The notes under the pieces: model-generated
Told to the model about the DNA's origin: nothing
Databases searched by the model: none
Seen by the model: only the letters and a program-made list of their open reading frames with translations
Shown here: positions 1-9,900 of the stretch, in pieces
Position numbering within the stretch: position 1 is the first letter of the stretch
Layout of the letters: each line of letters starts with the position of its first letter
NCBI GenBank assembly: GCA_022827185.1
Contig: JAJDTM010000010.1
Location: 124,001-188,000, forward strand
DNA length: 64,000 nucleotides
Reading direction: 5' to 3'
Source of the DNA: Candidatus Poribacteria bacterium
GTDB taxonomy: Bacteria > Poribacteria > WGA-4E > WGA-3G
Position numbers and translations under genes: made by a program

Positions 1-941
1 AGATTTTCTTTGGAAATTCCAGCCTCCATTAAGTCGTCGAAGATCAGTTTAATTTTTCGGCGGCTGCCTATTAAACCGATGTAACGGGCATCTGATTCAA
101 CGACGCTGTGTAGTGCTGTTTCGTCGTGCTGATGTCCACGGGTAACAATCACGACGTATGTCAGTGGCGTAATCGGGTAATTTCGGAGTTCGGTGGCGAT
201 GTCACCGATGATGATCTCGTCTGCCTCTGGCAACCGTTCCGCGGAGGCAAAGTCAGCGCGGTCGTCAACAATAGCGATGTCAAAATCTAACCAGCTGCCG
301 AGGTGACAGAGGGCTTGACCGACATGACCGGCACCAGCAATAAGCAACGTCGGACGCGGTTGCAACGGTTCCAAGAAAACTGCAGCTGTCTCGTCCTCAC
401 GGAACAGACTTGCTCGGTTTTTTTCAAGGACTTCGGCGGTTTCCGCTTCAATCGCGGCTTCTAAAACGGAATCGCCCAATGTCCCGATCCGTTCACCAGT
501 AGTAGCGAAAATCATTTTCATGCCGACATCCACACCCTGCTTTGCACTCGTTACAACCGTTGCACAGACGAGCGGCGTTTTTTGAGCGTTCAGCGTTTGG
601 AGCCGCTCAAACATTTCGGCTTCCGCTTCGGTCTTCGGCAGATCGATGAAGATTTTCATGTTCCCGCCACAGATGAGTCCATCGTCCCATCCATAGTCGC
701 TATCCAATTGGAATTCGAGGAGTCGCGGCACGCCGCCTTGCATCAACCCAATCGCTTGTCGGCGTGCTTCTGCTTCAACACAACCACCGCCGAGCGTGCC
801 GATGTTCCGCAAATTGGGGAGAATGAGTAGCTTCGACCCCGGTTTTTGTGGCGTAGAGCCTTTCGTTTCCACCACAGTACAGTAGGCACCGACTTGATCG
901 GATTCTATGAGTTCTGGGATTTTTTGGTATATTTCTCGCAT
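1..941 (-). CDS. xdhC: XdhC family protein (molybdenum hydroxylase maturation), C-terminus cut by the window edge
   Basis: The minus strand is open from an ATG at 941 to the window edge, about 313 residues. The N-terminal part has the XdhC/CoxI pattern: an ETKGSTPQKPG segment near residue 30, followed by GTLGGGCVEAEA. The C-terminal half contains a Rossmann-type AGHVGQAL segment and ends in IGLIGSRRK, also typical of the family. XdhC proteins help insert sulfurated molybdenum cofactor into xanthine dehydrogenase-type enzymes in the cytoplasm. No hydroxylase subunit is visible here, so its partner must lie to the left or elsewhere. It is the last gene of a leftward run, separated from the upstream Uma2-like gene by a palindromic repeat. 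Family call is firm; the precise client enzyme is unknown. Confidence 0.85.
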   Translation of the reverse strand, partial: MREIYQKIPELIESDQVGAYCTVVETKGSTPQKPGSKLLILPNLRNIGTLGGGCVEAEARRQAIGLMQGGVPRLLEFQLDSDYGWDDGLICGGNMKIFIDLPKTEAEAEMFERLQTLNAQKTPLVCATVVTSAKQGVDVGMKMIFATTGERIGTLGDSVLEAAIEAETAEVLEKNRASLFREDETAAVFLEPLQPRPTLLIAGAGHVGQALCHLGSWLDFDIAIVDDRADFASAERLPEADEIIIGDIATELRNYPITPLTYVVIVTRGHQHDETALHSVVESDARYIGLIGSRRKIKLIFDDLMEAGISKEN

Positions 942-969
942 TTGATATCAACAATCCGTTAGGTTTGAA

Positions 970-1045
970 GTTACCAGTTACCAGTTACCAGTTACCAGAG
1001 AAGAGACCTCTTAACTGGCCACTGGTTACTGGTTACTGGTTACTG
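970..1045. repeat. Tandem/inverted GTTACCAG repeat forming a long hairpin
   Basis: Four tandem GTTACCA units are followed, after about 20 bp, by their inverted counterparts (ACTGGTTACTGG...). The arm pairing gives a long near-perfect stem. The right arm overlaps the last codons and the stop codon of the upstream Uma2-like gene, so the repeat supplies that stop. It could act as a transcription or mRNA-stability barrier between that gene and xdhC. Related copies occur at 1803, 6806, 12214, 25627, 35865, 40315 and 55830. Confidence 0.8.
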
Positions 1046-1783
1046 ATTCAAACGTTCAAGTGCTGCGCGGAGTTCTGTGAGTTCAGCTTCGGCGTGTTCT
1101 GCACGGGATTCCGCCTCTTGTCGTGCACGGGATTCTGCGACCGCATGAGATTCCGCCTCTTGTCGTGCACGGGCTTCTTCATAAGCGCGGGTCTCCGCTT
1201 CAGCTGTACGCTCCCGACCCGGACCGAACCACATCCCCTTGACAGGATCATAGAGCCGAAGCACGCCATCACGCTCACCGAGTTCTAAACCTAACGTCTC
1301 ACACGGAAGCCTACCCTCTACAAACGCTATTTCTTGATACGTATCCCCTACAAGCCGAAAGCCGACGAAGGACGGATCAATCTCATGGTATGGATCGTAG
1401 ATGCAATACTCTTTGACCCGTAGAATCTGCTCATAAATCGCCTTCTTTTCGTTGAAGTCTTTCGTATACGTGCTTGGGCTGGCAAGTTCGAGGACGAAAT
1501 CGAGATACGGTTGCTGCTCCCACGTCTTATAGGTTCGCAGGTCTTTCTTTGAAACACCACGCACCATGAACACGTCTGGTGAGATAACCTTCCGTGGATT
1601 GCCCTCTTCATAATAGAGGAACATGTTGCCGCAGACATGCACATCTGGTGCGTCCCGAAAATGCCAATCTATCATTTCTATCATATCCAAGAGGAGTCTG
1701 ACGTGTCTTCCACTTTCTGCCATCGGTTCTCCGTCTGATTCGGGATAGACGAGTGTCGGGGCAGCGCCTATTCTTTTTTTCAT
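1040..1783 (-). CDS. Uma2 family (DUF820) putative PD-(D/E)XK nuclease-fold protein, copy A
   Basis: A 247-residue protein. The N-terminal 180 residues match the Uma2/DUF820 family, a restriction-endonuclease-like fold: an SPDVFMVRG segment (acidic catalytic candidate) near residue 70, and a FVLELASPST segment followed by KDFNEK near residues 96-112. The last 55 residues are a heptad-like coiled coil rich in A, E and R (repeats of ARQEAESHA/RA). The gene has a good Shine-Dalgarno (AAGGAG) 9 bases before ATG. It is a paralogue of the gene at 6016-6786: the first 65 coding bases and the leader are identical, and the middle has diverged. Both copies lie in a unit with a giant haem/LRR protein. 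The cellular role of Uma2 proteins is poorly known, and I infer none beyond a nuclease-like fold. Confidence 0.85.
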   Translation of the reverse strand: MKKRIGAAPTLVYPESDGEPMAESGRHVRLLLDMIEMIDWHFRDAPDVHVCGNMFLYYEEGNPRKVISPDVFMVRGVSKKDLRTYKTWEQQPYLDFVLELASPSTYTKDFNEKKAIYEQILRVKEYCIYDPYHEIDPSFVGFRLVGDTYQEIAFVEGRLPCETLGLELGERDGVLRLYDPVKGMWFGPGRERTAEAETRAYEEARARQEAESHAVAESRARQEAESRAEHAEAELTELRAALERLNQ

Positions 1784-1802
1784 CGTGCTATCTCCTTTGT
1801 GG

Positions 1803-1835
1803 GTTATTAGTTGCCGGTTGTCAGTTTTCGGTCAC
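1803..1835. repeat. Degenerate GTTATTAG/GTTGTCAG repeat
   Basis: This short, diverged member of the palindromic repeat family lies just upstream of the Uma2 copy A ribosome binding site, in the 181 bp spacer between the two leftward genes. The rest of the spacer (1836-1964) shows no gene and no clear promoter. Confidence 0.5.
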
Positions 1836-1964
1836 TCGTTTGTGGCGGGAAAACCTTCTCCCGATTCTGTGTATGCTCTTGAGTGAGGAGGTACACGCAT
1901 CCAACTTATATCATAGAGTCTACCACGCTTCACCCGCCTTGTCAAAGAAAAATCACCCCTGATC

Positions 1965-4900
1965 CTATTTCCTTATCAGCATTTTCCGGGTGGCGTTAAA
2001 GTCGTTTGTTGTGAGCGTATAAAAGTAGACACCACTTGCGACGGGTTCGCCGAGATCGTTTTTGCCATCCCAATACGCTGCGCGGCTGCGGGTTTGGTAG
2101 ATACCCGCAGGGGTTTGCCCCAATGCTAATGTCCGAACCAATTCGCCATTGACGGTATAGATACGCAACGTTACCGATGCAGGCTCAGCGAGTTGATACG
2201 GGATCCACGTTTCTGGGTTAAACGGGTTTGGGTAGTTGTGAAGTAAAGCCGTTTCTTCTGGGATGAACAGTGCTAAGAGTTGTTCGAGATTGGCAATGCC
2301 TTGTTGAAAGGCAGTGGAGCCATCGTCGGCAACCTGTGCCTGTGTGATCCACGCTTGGACCATCGCAGGCGTTAATTCTCCGTTGTTTATGGCTGCAATA
2401 ACGGAGGGTGCTGCAGCGTCGGTTGATTCACCGAGGTGTTGTGCGACAACGATGAGGTCTTGGATGTTGATAATGCCATCTCGATTTACGTCTGCTTGTG
2501 GGTTGACAGACGCATCTTCTCCGAAGTGCCGAGAAACGCGGATCATATCCAGAACGTTGACCTGTCCGTCCCTGTTCACATCTCCAGTAACGAGTTGTCC
2601 TTCAATAGTGATGACAACCTCGTGGGGCCCTGCGGTAATGGGTTCACCTATGGTCGATCCGAATTGGAAGTTGTCAAGTGCCAATCGGGTCTCACCTTCT
2701 GCTTTCGCTAAAAACGTTACTGACAGCAATGTGCCTGACCCCGTGGCACCGTCCTCGTTGAAACGTGTTGCATTCAGACCTGTAATTTTGCCAGTCGTGT
2801 TATCAATCGCTCCCTCCTGAAAGAAGGTCGCACCACCTCCTGACTTCAGAAAATCGCCTTCGTTGACCTCAACAGCTTCAAGTGCTGCAGGATCAAACGA
2901 AATATCAAATTGCCATCCTGCTAAATCAATAACATTTCTTACGCTGAGGTCAAGGGTAAAAGTATCCCCAGCATGAATATTAGACTCGGAAAAGGTATAA
3001 TCTACACTCGGATTTTCCACCATATATTCCGTGCCGGGGGCAAATCCAGCAAAGAAACTTATTTCCCTATAGTATTTATACACATGACGCACTAACAACA
3101 CGTTTTTCCCTTTTTCCAATGTGATAGGGAAAAAATCCTGATAATCAGAATTCCATCTTTCACTATCAATATAGTGTGGATAATTGTAGACTAACGCTCC
3201 ATTGAGCCAAACTTTGCGAGGGAACGCGCCTGCACCTATGAACATTTTCGTCTGCTGTATTTGTGGAGAATATAAGGTAATGGAAGCATAAATAACAACC
3301 AAATCTCGTTTATTTTCAATGGACATCGATCGCCGAAGGTTGTCAAGGTTACTATCAGATTCATTCGGATTATAATCATAAGGCTCAAGGGTACCTGATA
3401 ACCATAGGTTATCACCAATGCCATCGCCCGCTGTTGCCCCGAGGGTAGCAATCTGTTGTTCTGTAACCTTCCCATCAGATGCTTCTGCCAAATAATCTAC
3501 CAAATAATCTACATCTGTATCCCAGTCAGGTTTTGGTAACTGTAACCATAACCAGGGCCCCTCAATTTTGGGACCACCTTGTGGATAACCGGGGTTTTTA
3601 TGCCATTTGAAGATCTTCAAGTTTTCGCGTATACCCTCTAAGGGCGAGATATCATCTATGTTATTGGCATGAAGGAGGAGCGTTTTCAAATTGTGTAAGG
3701 AGGCGAGTGGTGAGACATCTATAATATTATTTTCGTTTAGTATAAGCGTTTCTAAGTTCTGTAAGGAGGTGAGTGGTGAGACATCTACAATGTTGTTTTC
3801 GTTTAGTATGAGCGTTTCTAAGTTTATCAAGCCGGCGAGCATTGAGATATCCGAGGTTCTATTTCTGAAAAGGTCGAGGTGTTTCAAATTGGTAAGACCT
3901 GCCAGCGGTGAATAGTCTGATATCTCATCAACATATCGAAAACCGAGCCAGGTGAGTTTCGTTAAACTTCTTAAAGGTGAAATATCGGTTACACGGCTGC
4001 CATATAAGTTAAGGCGCGTTAAGTTTGTCAATCCTGCAAGGGGTGAAATATCGGATATATCAGTTTTTATGGTATCTAATTTTCTCAGTTTCTTGAGCCC
4101 AGCCAAGGGTGCAAGGTTTGATATATGAGCATCCTCAATCCACATCTCTTCTAAATTGACAGCGTGCTCCATGCCTGTTAAATCTTTAATGTCCCTATCA
4201 CTTGTGCTTAGGGTTGTTAATGTTGCCATTTCCTGTACCGTAATCGGGACCCCAGACGCTTTGCCAAGTGCCTCATTGATTGCTGCCTGTAAGTTCGGGT
4301 CACGGATATAAACCGATGCCCCAGGGATCCGCTCTGGACGTTCCACAACCGGTGGCGGGATGCTATCAGGTGTATTCAACGCAGAAATCACATCGTCAAA
4401 GTTAGATGTCCATGCATCCCGTTTCATAGTCCCACTTTCTAACACCTGCAATCCTAAGTTTTGTAGACTCACATTCTCACGAATTTTTCCGAGGAATACC
4501 GCGGTCTCTAAACCGACAGCAGCGGCAGCGTGTGAAGCATCAAGTGGACCTTGAAACGCCTCATGGAATCGCTGAACCGGTTCAATACCACCAAATATAT
4601 CGCCTGTCGCTTCAAGTGCCTGTCGGTAACGTTCGGTGTCCTCTTCGATAAGCCTGTCCATCGCTGTTTTTTCAACATAAAGTCGCAATGCGCGGTCTTT
4701 GTCAAATGGGGGATTCTCACTCTGTTCAACAATACCGCGCACTTGATCTTCAAACGTTTTCATCCCTTCCGTATGGCACCCGATACAGGAGAGTCCATTG
4801 CGGACAGTCGGGTCGCTCGCGGCAGGATTGCGAACAATCGCTATAGGTGCTTCATCAAGTCGGTTACCTCCGGCATCTGACAGATAGTAAGCTTGTAAAC

Positions 4901-6005
4901 CGTTTGGAAGGTTGAAGATAATCTCGCCACCATCGTGTGTGAAGGACAGCGGATGTGTAAAGATATTCTGTGTGCCTACACTCCCCGCAAAGTCGTAACT
5001 TTTCCAATACGCGCCGTAGCGAGAGAGATGCCGTTCTACAATACGGTTGTGATTGGAGACACCGGAATCGTTGAATCCCGCACGCCAGACACGCCTGCCC
5101 GCAGCATTGCGGATATTTTCGCCGACATCTACATCAAGTTCTGCTTCCAACTCCCGATCCGTGAGCGGAAGGTCAAGGATATCGTGATAGAGCGGGGGTA
5201 AGGCTGCTGTTGCAAGAAACCAATCGACCTGAACAAACGGCACCTCACAGTTCATTTCTTGGCGAAGATTCATGAGTTTTTCGTGCAGATGTGTCTGTGT
5301 TGGAGACTCAAAATTATTTTTGTATGGATATGCTTGTTCAATCTGTGTCCAGCGGTTGGTCCCGAGTTCCCATTCGTAATCTCGGAGATCGATATAAAAG
5401 ATCGTTTTTTCTGAATCAATGGGTTGCGGATTGGTAACTTCGCGTCCCCAAGAGAGACTGTTCACGAGTTTTGAGAGGGCGCGTTGGTAGGCACGCAAGG
5501 TTTCAGTCGTTTCGCCTGCGTTATAGAGGTGTGTTGATGTAAAATAACGTGCGAAGGCGCGGTCAAATGTATCGAGCGATTGGAGATGGTTCTCAATCGT
5601 CTCCAGCATTTCCTCGGTTGTGATGAAGTTGATGTCGGTTCTATCAAAAACGTTCCAATCCGGCGCGCCTGCTTGGATCCACTGCCGGATCGTCTGAATC
5701 GCTGCAGGCGGCAAAGGCGGCTGTCCGAGTGGCATCCGTTTTTCTGCAGCGGTTTCGATTAACCGCTGATAGAATATGGAGCTATCAGGGTTTCCGGGGA
5801 TAACTTTGCCAGTATTAATCAATTCTTGGCTGCTTTGAATGACGAGTTTCTCGGTATAGGAACCGTGGGGGCCGTGGCAAATAAGACAGCTTTGTTCAAA
5901 TACGGCATAAGCCTCTTGTGCAAGATTTTCTTGGGCATCTGCTGTTGCAAACGCTAATCCGACACATATTAGGATCACTATAGGTAGGTATCTGCCGATT
6001 TTCAC
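1965..6005 (-). CDS. Secreted haem-motif/LRR/cohesin/dockerin protein with C-terminal sorting domain, copy A
   Basis: A very large exported protein of 1,346 residues. Start: GTG at 6005, preceded by AGGAG at 7 bases and giving a clean signal peptide (hydrophobic core residues 7-20, cleavage near ADA-Q). The open frame reaches 6110, but that part overlaps the Uma2 gene and is not expected to be translated. Order of parts: CxxCH haem motif at 40-44 in a planctomycete-type cytochrome c context; a conserved unnamed domain; a second CxxCH at 407-411; an LRR-cap segment (about 567) and internalin-like 22-residue LRRs (about 600-790); a domain of unknown fold; a cohesin-like domain (about 1000-1133); a dockerin with two calcium loops, each DVNRDG (about 1140-1195); and an NYPNPFNPE FlgD/type IX-like sorting domain to the end. 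It probably acts at the cell surface or outside the cell; the electron-transfer and binding roles are inferred. Confidence 0.88.
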   Translation of the reverse strand: MKIGRYLPIVILICVGLAFATADAQENLAQEAYAVFEQSCLICHGPHGSYTEKLVIQSSQELINTGKVIPGNPDSSIFYQRLIETAAEKRMPLGQPPLPPAAIQTIRQWIQAGAPDWNVFDRTDINFITTEEMLETIENHLQSLDTFDRAFARYFTSTHLYNAGETTETLRAYQRALSKLVNSLSWGREVTNPQPIDSEKTIFYIDLRDYEWELGTNRWTQIEQAYPYKNNFESPTQTHLHEKLMNLRQEMNCEVPFVQVDWFLATAALPPLYHDILDLPLTDRELEAELDVDVGENIRNAAGRRVWRAGFNDSGVSNHNRIVERHLSRYGAYWKSYDFAGSVGTQNIFTHPLSFTHDGGEIIFNLPNGLQAYYLSDAGGNRLDEAPIAIVRNPAASDPTVRNGLSCIGCHTEGMKTFEDQVRGIVEQSENPPFDKDRALRLYVEKTAMDRLIEEDTERYRQALEATGDIFGGIEPVQRFHEAFQGPLDASHAAAAVGLETAVFLGKIRENVSLQNLGLQVLESGTMKRDAWTSNFDDVISALNTPDSIPPPVVERPERIPGASVYIRDPNLQAAINEALGKASGVPITVQEMATLTTLSTSDRDIKDLTGMEHAVNLEEMWIEDAHISNLAPLAGLKKLRKLDTIKTDISDISPLAGLTNLTRLNLYGSRVTDISPLRSLTKLTWLGFRYVDEISDYSPLAGLTNLKHLDLFRNRTSDISMLAGLINLETLILNENNIVDVSPLTSLQNLETLILNENNIIDVSPLASLHNLKTLLLHANNIDDISPLEGIRENLKIFKWHKNPGYPQGGPKIEGPWLWLQLPKPDWDTDVDYLVDYLAEASDGKVTEQQIATLGATAGDGIGDNLWLSGTLEPYDYNPNESDSNLDNLRRSMSIENKRDLVVIYASITLYSPQIQQTKMFIGAGAFPRKVWLNGALVYNYPHYIDSERWNSDYQDFFPITLEKGKNVLLVRHVYKYYREISFFAGFAPGTEYMVENPSVDYTFSESNIHAGDTFTLDLSVRNVIDLAGWQFDISFDPAALEAVEVNEGDFLKSGGGATFFQEGAIDNTTGKITGLNATRFNEDGATGSGTLLSVTFLAKAEGETRLALDNFQFGSTIGEPITAGPHEVVITIEGQLVTGDVNRDGQVNVLDMIRVSRHFGEDASVNPQADVNRDGIINIQDLIVVAQHLGESTDAAAPSVIAAINNGELTPAMVQAWITQAQVADDGSTAFQQGIANLEQLLALFIPEETALLHNYPNPFNPETWIPYQLAEPASVTLRIYTVNGELVRTLALGQTPAGIYQTRSRAAYWDGKNDLGEPVASGVYFYTLTTNDFNATRKMLIRK

Positions 6006-6015
6006 GATCAATCTC

Positions 6016-6786
6016 CTATTCGGTTGTTTCCAAGCGTCGAAGGGCTGCACGTAGTTTTTCGAGTTCGGCTTCGGCGTGTTGCACACGAGATTCCGCCTCC
6101 TGTCGTGCACGGGCTTCTGCTACCGCATGAGATTCCGCCTCTTGCCGTGCACGGGATTCTTGTGCTATGCGGACTTCCGCTTGTGCTACGCGGACTTCCG
6201 CATCGCCTACGCGTTCTTGAGAAGTAAATAACCACGCAGACTGAACAGGATCATATAAACGCAGCACACCCTCATGCTCACCCAACTCCAAGCCTAACAC
6301 TTCAAAAGGGATCCGTCCGTTCACAAACGGTATCTCCTCATACGCCTCACCGACAAGTCGGAACCCAACGAAATACGGATCGATCTCGTGATACGGGTCA
6401 TAGATGCAATACGCTTTGACCCGCAGAATCTTCGCGTAAATCTCCATCTTCTCGTTGAAGTCTCGCGTGTATGTGCTCGGACTCGCAACTTCTAACACAA
6501 AATCAAGCGTCGGGGGTTGTTCCCACGTCTTATAGGTTCGCAGGGCTTTCTTTGAAACACCGCGTACCAGGAACACGTCCGGGGAGATGCTCTTCCGAGG
6601 ATTCCCCTCCTCATAATACAGCATCATATTTCCGCCGATATACACATCTGTAAACCTGCGGAAATGGCTTCGTAGGACATCCATGCAATCTGTCATGGCT
6701 TGTAGGTGTTTCGGCGTTTCTGCCATCGGTTCTCCGTCTGATTCGGGATAGACGAGTGTCGGGGCAGCGCCTATTCTTTTTTTCAT
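6016..6786 (-). CDS. Uma2 family (DUF820) putative PD-(D/E)XK nuclease-fold protein, copy B
   Basis: A 256-residue paralogue of the protein at 1040-1783. It carries the same N-terminus, the SPDVFLVRG and FVLEVASPST segments, the CIYDPYHEIDP stretch, and a longer coiled-coil tail of AQ/VR and ARQEAES repeats. The N-terminal coding bases and leader are identical to copy A, so duplication or gene conversion is recent there. The stop codon lies 10 bases before the GTG of the haem/LRR protein copy A, which implies co-transcription of a Uma2-LRR pair. Catalytic activity has not been shown for most members of this family. Confidence 0.85.
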   Translation of the reverse strand: MKKRIGAAPTLVYPESDGEPMAETPKHLQAMTDCMDVLRSHFRRFTDVYIGGNMMLYYEEGNPRKSISPDVFLVRGVSKKALRTYKTWEQPPTLDFVLEVASPSTYTRDFNEKMEIYAKILRVKAYCIYDPYHEIDPYFVGFRLVGEAYEEIPFVNGRIPFEVLGLELGEHEGVLRLYDPVQSAWLFTSQERVGDAEVRVAQAEVRIAQESRARQEAESHAVAEARARQEAESRVQHAEAELEKLRAALRRLETTE

Positions 6787-6805
6787 CGTGCTATCTCCTT
6801 TAGTG

Positions 6806-6911
6806 GTTACCAGTTACCAGTTATCAGTTGTCAGTTAATGTTTTGTGGTAGTGAAAGTATCTGTTCCTGCGACAATCCACCTCTTTACCTGAAAACTGAC
6901 AGCCGGCTACT
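6806..6911. repeat. GTTACCAG/GTTATCAG repeat pair in spacer
   Basis: Four degenerate GTTACCAG-type units at 6806-6837 face inverted units (GAAAACTGACAGCC, GGCTAC) at 6891-6911. They fill most of the 137 bp spacer between the LRR protein copy B stop and the Uma2 copy B start. No terminator T-run is seen. Confidence 0.6.
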
Positions 6912-6923
6912 CATTCGTTCGTT

Positions 6924-9900
6924 CTATTTCCTTATTAACATTTTTCGGGTAGCGTTGAAATCGCCTGCAGTTAATGTGTAAAAATAGACACCACTCGCGA
7001 CAGATTCACCCACTTCATTTTTTCCGTCCCAATACGCGGCACGGGTGCGGGTTTGGTAGATACCCGCAGGGGTTTGCCCCAATGCTAATGTCCGAACCAA
7101 TTCGCCATTGACGGTATAGATACGCAACGTTACCGATGCAGGCTCAGCGAGTTGGTAGGGGATCCACGTCTCTGGGTTGAACGGGTTGGGATAGTTGTGA
7201 AGTAAAGCGGTTTCGTCCGGGATGAACAGTGTCAGAAGGCGTTCAAGCGTGGCGATGCCTTGTCGGAAGGCAATGGAGCCATCATCTTCAATTTGTGCTT
7301 GTTTTATCCATGCTTGGACCATCGCAGGCGTTAGTTCTCCGTTGTTTATGGCTGCGATAACGGAGGGTGCTGCAGCGTCGGTTGATTCACCGAGGTGTTG
7401 TGCGACAACGATGAGGTCTTGGATGTTGATAATGCCATCCTGATTTACGTCTGCTTGTGGGTTGGCGGACGCATCTTCTCCGAAGTGTCGAGAAACGCGG
7501 ATCATATCCAGAACGTTGACCTGTCCGTCCCGGTTGACATCTCCAGTAACGAGTTGTCCTTCAATAGTGATGATAACCTCGGGAGGGGCTGCAGCAATCG
7601 GTTCACCTGCGGTCGATCCCAATTGGAAGTTGTTGAGTGTCAATTGGGTTTCACCTTCCGCTTTGGCTAAGAACGTTACTGACAGCAATGTGCCTGTCCC
7701 CGTGGCACCGTCCTCGTTGAACCGTGTTGCATTCAGACCTGTAATTTTGCCAGTCGTGTTATCAATCGTCCCTTCCTGAAAGAAGGTCGCACCACCTTCG
7801 GACTTCAGAAAATCGCCTTCGTTGACTTCAACAGCTTCGAGTGCAGCTGGATCGAAAGAAACATCAAATTGCCAGCCCGCTAAATCGTGAATATCCTCTG
7901 CATTGATGTCAAGCGTAAATGTATCTCCGGCATGGATGGTATCTTCTGAAAACGTGTAGTTGATACGTGGGTTTGAGATTGTATATTCGGTGCCAGGCTC
8001 AAATCCAAAAAAGAGAGACCATCGGCTATACCAATACTCACCTGCTACTAACACCACATTTTTTCCTTTTTTCAGCGTGACAGGGAAAAACTCCTGATAA
8101 TCGAAATTACCTCGATCAATAATGTATCCTTGATGGACTAACTGTCCATTGAGCCAGACTTTCCGACCCAGGCTGGCACCTACGAATATCCTTGTCTGCT
8201 GTGTTCGCGGCGCATACAAAGTAATAGAACCGTAAACGATCAATTCCAAGTCCTGTTTCGGATAATGAAAGTCCAAAGGGTCTTCAATCGCACCTTGAGG
8301 ATCCAATAATCGCCTAACATTGTTTGCGTTTCGCTCTAAGTCCCTCAAGTTATAAGGCTCAAGTGTCCCGACTGACCACACGCTGTTCCCTACCACATTA
8401 CCATCTGATGCACCGAGGGTAGCGATCTGCTGTTCCTTAACTTCACCTCCAGAGGCTGCTGCCAAATAATCGGTAAGCAGTCCAATCCCACCCCAACCCT
8501 CTGCTTGAACAGGTAACATCAACCATTGCCAGGGTCCTTGAATCTTCGGACCGCCTTGAGGGAACCCCGGATTTTGGTGCCACGAGAACTCCACCAGACT
8601 TTTGCGAAGGTCCTCTAAGTCTAAGGGTGAGAAATCTGAGATGTTATTTGCATGAAGTGTTAACTTTTTCAAATTCCGCAACGATGTCAGTGGTGAGACA
8701 TCCACGACTTCATTACTGGCAAGTATCAGAGTTTCTAAGTTCGTTAGTCCTGCAAGGAAAGAGATATCCGCTATTCCGGTGCCGTGCAGGTCGAGATGCT
8801 TCAGGTTTATCAATCCCGCAAGAGGTGAGAAATCCGAGATATTATCGGTATGCGTAAGACCAAACCATCTGAGTTTTGTTAAGCCTTTTAAGGGTGAAAG
8901 ATCGGTTGCTTTGCAGTCATATAAAAGGAGTCTTGTGAGGTTAGTTAACCCTGCAAGCGGCGAGAGATCTGTGATGTCAGAATGGACAGTGTCTAACTTT
9001 CTCAGTTTTGTGAGTCCTGCCAAGGGAGCGAGACTGAATATACGGGTCTGTGAAGCATTTATTATCTCAAGATCGCGCAATCCTGAGAGGGGTGAAAGGT
9101 CCGCTACCTGTGTATCTTGAAACTCTATCTCTTGCAGCTTCGTCAAGCCCTCAACTGGCGAGAGATCGGAAAGTGGATTCCCGCGCAGATTCAGTCTTAG
9201 CAGATTTGATGCAAACTGCAGCCCCTCTAAATCCTGAATATCCATTCCTTCTACATCAAGGTGCGTCAAAGTTGCCATGTCCGCCATTGTAATCACGGCA
9301 TCGGGGGCTTTACCAAGTGCCTCTGCAATTGCAGCGCGGAGGTTTGGATCGGGGATAGCCACTCCGCCCGTCAGTCCGCCCGTCAGTATATTTGTATTTT
9401 CGGAGAGTGCCTCTAAAGATGAGAAATCTGAGATCGGGTTGTCACTCAGATCTAATTCTCTTAAGTTGATGAGTTCCACTAACGGCGATATATCCGAAAT
9501 TAAGTTGTCTTGCAGATTGAGTTCCTCCAAGTTGGTTAATCCTGCAAGGGGGGATAGGTCGAATATTTCATTCTTCTGAAGATGCAGCCGTCTCAAATGT
9601 GTTAACCCTGCCAAAGGCGTAAGGTCTGAGATATTGTTTTCGTCAAGCTCCATCTGTTCTAAATTTGATAATCCTGTCAAAGGCGCAAGATCTGATATGT
9701 TGTTTTGTCTGAGATGCAGATGTTCTAAACCCGTTAAATCCGCCAGAGGCGATATATCCGATAATAATTGTTCGTTGGCAATACGCAATGTTTTCAAGTT
9801 CGTTAATCCTGCTAAAGGCGTAAGGTCTGATACCTGTCCACCGCAAATCCCTATCCACTCCAGTTTTGTTAATCCTGCTAAAGGAGATAGATCGGATACT

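Noticed and set aside
965..1288. Plus-strand frame of 107 codons over the repeat
   Set aside because: It consists of translated repeat units and antisense of the Uma2 coiled coil, without a ribosome binding site.
2314..2820. Long plus-strand frames (also 7222-7779, 8627-10353) opposite the LRR proteins
   Set aside because: They mirror repetitive LRR and dockerin codons of the real minus-strand genes and occur at the same places in both copies.
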